This document shows, piece by piece, positions 62,851 to 64,000 of a DNA stretch of 64,000 nt. The translations under genes were made by a program, and so were the position numbers. The number at the start of each line of letters is the position of its first letter. Position 1 is the stretch's first letter. Source of the DNA: UBA6168 sp041392505 (GTDB lineage: Bacteria > Bacteroidota > Bacteroidia > Chitinophagales > Saprospiraceae); assembly GCA_041392505.1 (NCBI GenBank), contig JAWKLX010000028.1:1-64000 (forward strand), read 5' to 3'. The notes beneath the pieces are model-generated. The model made no database searches, was not told the DNA's origin, and saw only the letters and a program-made list of their open reading frames with translations.

Positions 62851-62890
62851 TATCTGAAGATGAAATTAGCGATTCGTAATGCCAGCATCA

Positions 62891-63667
62891 TCAAGGCCGC
62901 AAATATTCCGCTGGGTCAACATGCATCCCATCTTTGATGACCTCATAATGCAGGTGAGGCGCTGTGGACATCCCCGAACTGCCAACAGCTCCGATCTGAT
63001 CTCCTCTTTTCACTTCATCCCCCACTTTTACATCCATTCGGGAAAGCTGTGCATATAGGGTTTTGAAATGTTCATCGTGCTCAATGACAATGTGCTGGCC
63101 ATAGCCTTTGGGGTTCGTCTCTGCTTTTACCACTACCCCATCGGATGTCGCATAGACGGGCGTACCCGTTTCCGCTTTGAAGTCAACGCCCCGGTGCTGT
63201 TTCTTCACTTTTTGGATCGGGTGCACGCGCATCCCAAACCCGCTGGTGATTTTTGGGTCACCTTGGAGCGGTGAAATGGTTGGTGGATCTTCAAAAAGAA
63301 CATGGGAAATAATAGGCGCCAAGTCATTATCTGACATGGGGTCTTCCTCGGTGGAAACGGTACGGCTGAAATGGATGGTCACCAGGAGCAAAGCGCTGAG
63401 TGCAAATAAGGATACCTTCATCATAATTGACTTTTTTTGATTTGAATTGTTAGAAAAATGTTGTTGAAGGTCTTTGATTTCATCTTCTTGAAAAGCATCC
63501 AAACTTTGTTGCAGCGCTTGGCTAAATAACACCCCCTCCCCCATCGCCTGCTCCACTTGGCAACAGATATGGTCGAGTAATTCTTCTTTTAACGGGCCAA
63601 AACGCACCCCTTTTTCTTCCAGTATTTTTTCTATTGAAAATAGTTGTTGTTCGTTGAGTTCAGTCAT
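62891..63667 (-). CDS. M23-family peptidase with cytoplasmic N-terminal segment
   Basis: 258 residues. Residues 1-75 are soluble and acidic ('LNEQQLFSIEKILEEKGVRF', 'LLDHICCQVEQAM'), followed by one membrane helix (~83-100) and a periplasmic LytM/M23 domain with zinc ligands 'HRGVDF' and 'HLHYEV', 'GYGQHIVIEHD' and 'ITSGFGMRVHPI'. It should cut peptidoglycan cross-bridges or act as a scaffold. The N-terminal part resembles that of membrane proteins encoded after PadR regulators in this phylum, and indeed a PadR gene lies upstream on the same strand (113 bp). Confidence 0.88.
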   Translation of the reverse strand: MTELNEQQLFSIEKILEEKGVRFGPLKEELLDHICCQVEQAMGEGVLFSQALQQSLDAFQEDEIKDLQQHFSNNSNQKKSIMMKVSLFALSALLLVTIHFSRTVSTEEDPMSDNDLAPIISHVLFEDPPTISPLQGDPKITSGFGMRVHPIQKVKKQHRGVDFKAETGTPVYATSDGVVVKAETNPKGYGQHIVIEHDEHFKTLYAQLSRMDVKVGDEVKRGDQIGAVGSSGMSTAPHLHYEVIKDGMHVDPAEYLRP

Positions 63668-63780
63668 TATAAATGATTATTGACAGCACCTTTTTTGATG
63701 GGAAATACCGTGGAGATAAGTTGAAATATGATAGAAATATTTCTACTCTATTTCAATTTATTTCCATCGTATTTTCATTC

Positions 63781-64000
63781 TCACCCAGCAGCAGTTTTGG
63801 GGTTCAGTAGTAATTGCATGGCTTGTACGAATGCCTTGAATTCCGTCACTTTGGTAGCCTTTGCCTCCGAGCCTGCAGGGGTGAGGCGATAATATTTTCT
63901 TGCCCGCTTGCCGATCATTTCTTTTTCGGTGACGAGTAACCCATCGGCTTCCAATTTGTGTAAGGCAGGGTAAAGTGCTCCTTCTGTTAGTTGAAATGCC
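63781..64000 (-). CDS. PadR-family transcriptional regulator, 5' end outside window
   Basis: The last 72 codons are visible, in the frame 'AFQLTEGALYPALHKLEADG', 'LLVTEKEMIGKRARKYYRLT' and 'PAGSEAKATKV', ending at the stop at 63783-63781. This is the end of the PadR winged helix with its beta-wing. Such regulators usually repress the operon they head; the M23 peptidase gene directly downstream is the likely target. Confidence 0.85.
   Translation of the reverse strand, partial: AFQLTEGALYPALHKLEADGLLVTEKEMIGKRARKYYRLTPAGSEAKATKVTEFKAFVQAMQLLLNPKTAAG

Overview
The window reads as chromosomal DNA from a member of the Bacteroidota, most likely of the Saprospiria / Lewinella-like group. Supporting signs are promoters with the TAnnTTTG -7 box, type IX secretion tails (type A on a metallopeptidase, type B on a 1667-residue adhesin), a TonB-dependent receptor with an N-terminal carboxypeptidase-like domain, AsmA and LpxD (Gram-negative envelope), and an exosortase H locus with an IPTL-CTERM target. 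Moderate GC with abrupt AT-rich patches inside genes is conspicuous. The taxon is inferred from gene content only.

Layout. 1-3.9 kb: a GNAT-nitrilase fusion (cut by the window edge), a DksA/TraR-like protein and a two-component system. 3.9-8.7 kb: a Uma2 gene broken by an in-frame stop, topoisomerase IV subunit A (parC), and a decayed IS256-family element sitting exactly on the last codons of parC. 8.9-15.4 kb: an aspartyl protease, tRNA-Gln, a membrane protein with an ABC ATPase, then a two-gene unit of a VIT/VWA surface protein and a membrane-anchored clan CD-like (His/Cys) protein. 16-19.6 kb: the translation block rplM-rpsI-rpsB-tsf-pyrH. 19.7-21.4 kb: an RNA-repair pair (HD-Pnk end-healing enzyme and ATP-dependent RNA ligase). 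21.5-25.3 kb: a surface module of three tandem lipoprotein copies (one truncated) behind a secreted metallopeptidase whose signal-peptide codons contain a 10-bp tandem repeat. 25.8-31.5 kb: pheS, an O-antigen ligase-like protein and AsmA. 31.6-36.8 kb: a decaying stretch with tRNA-Val between two degenerate tRNA copies, a frameshifted pyruvate-kinase-like gene and a multiply broken priA. 36.9-50.2 kb: cytochrome c, anmK, VOC, ThuA, M20 peptidase, PD40, MoxR, CBS, nadA, lon and DUF3592 genes. 50.3-60.2 kb: TonB receptor, giant T9SS protein, a broken IPTL-CTERM gene, exosortase H and its partner membrane protein. 60.2-64 kb: YqeY, LpxD, two small membrane proteins, an M23 peptidase and a PadR regulator cut by the edge.

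Two families of intergenic repeats stand out. A short palindromic element (copies near 21.49, 21.67 and 25.49 kb) and an element of about 170-200 bp with a very long perfect hairpin (39.03 and 61.99 kb, with a degenerate relative near 52.86 kb) both change sequence between copies while keeping base pairing. Much of the window concerns the cell surface: T9SS cargo, lipoproteins, exosortase, LPS and peptidoglycan enzymes. The phase-variable-looking peptidase and mosaic lipoproteins suggest local surface variation. The most novel-looking pairing is the VIT/VWA protein with the clan CD-like anchored protein.
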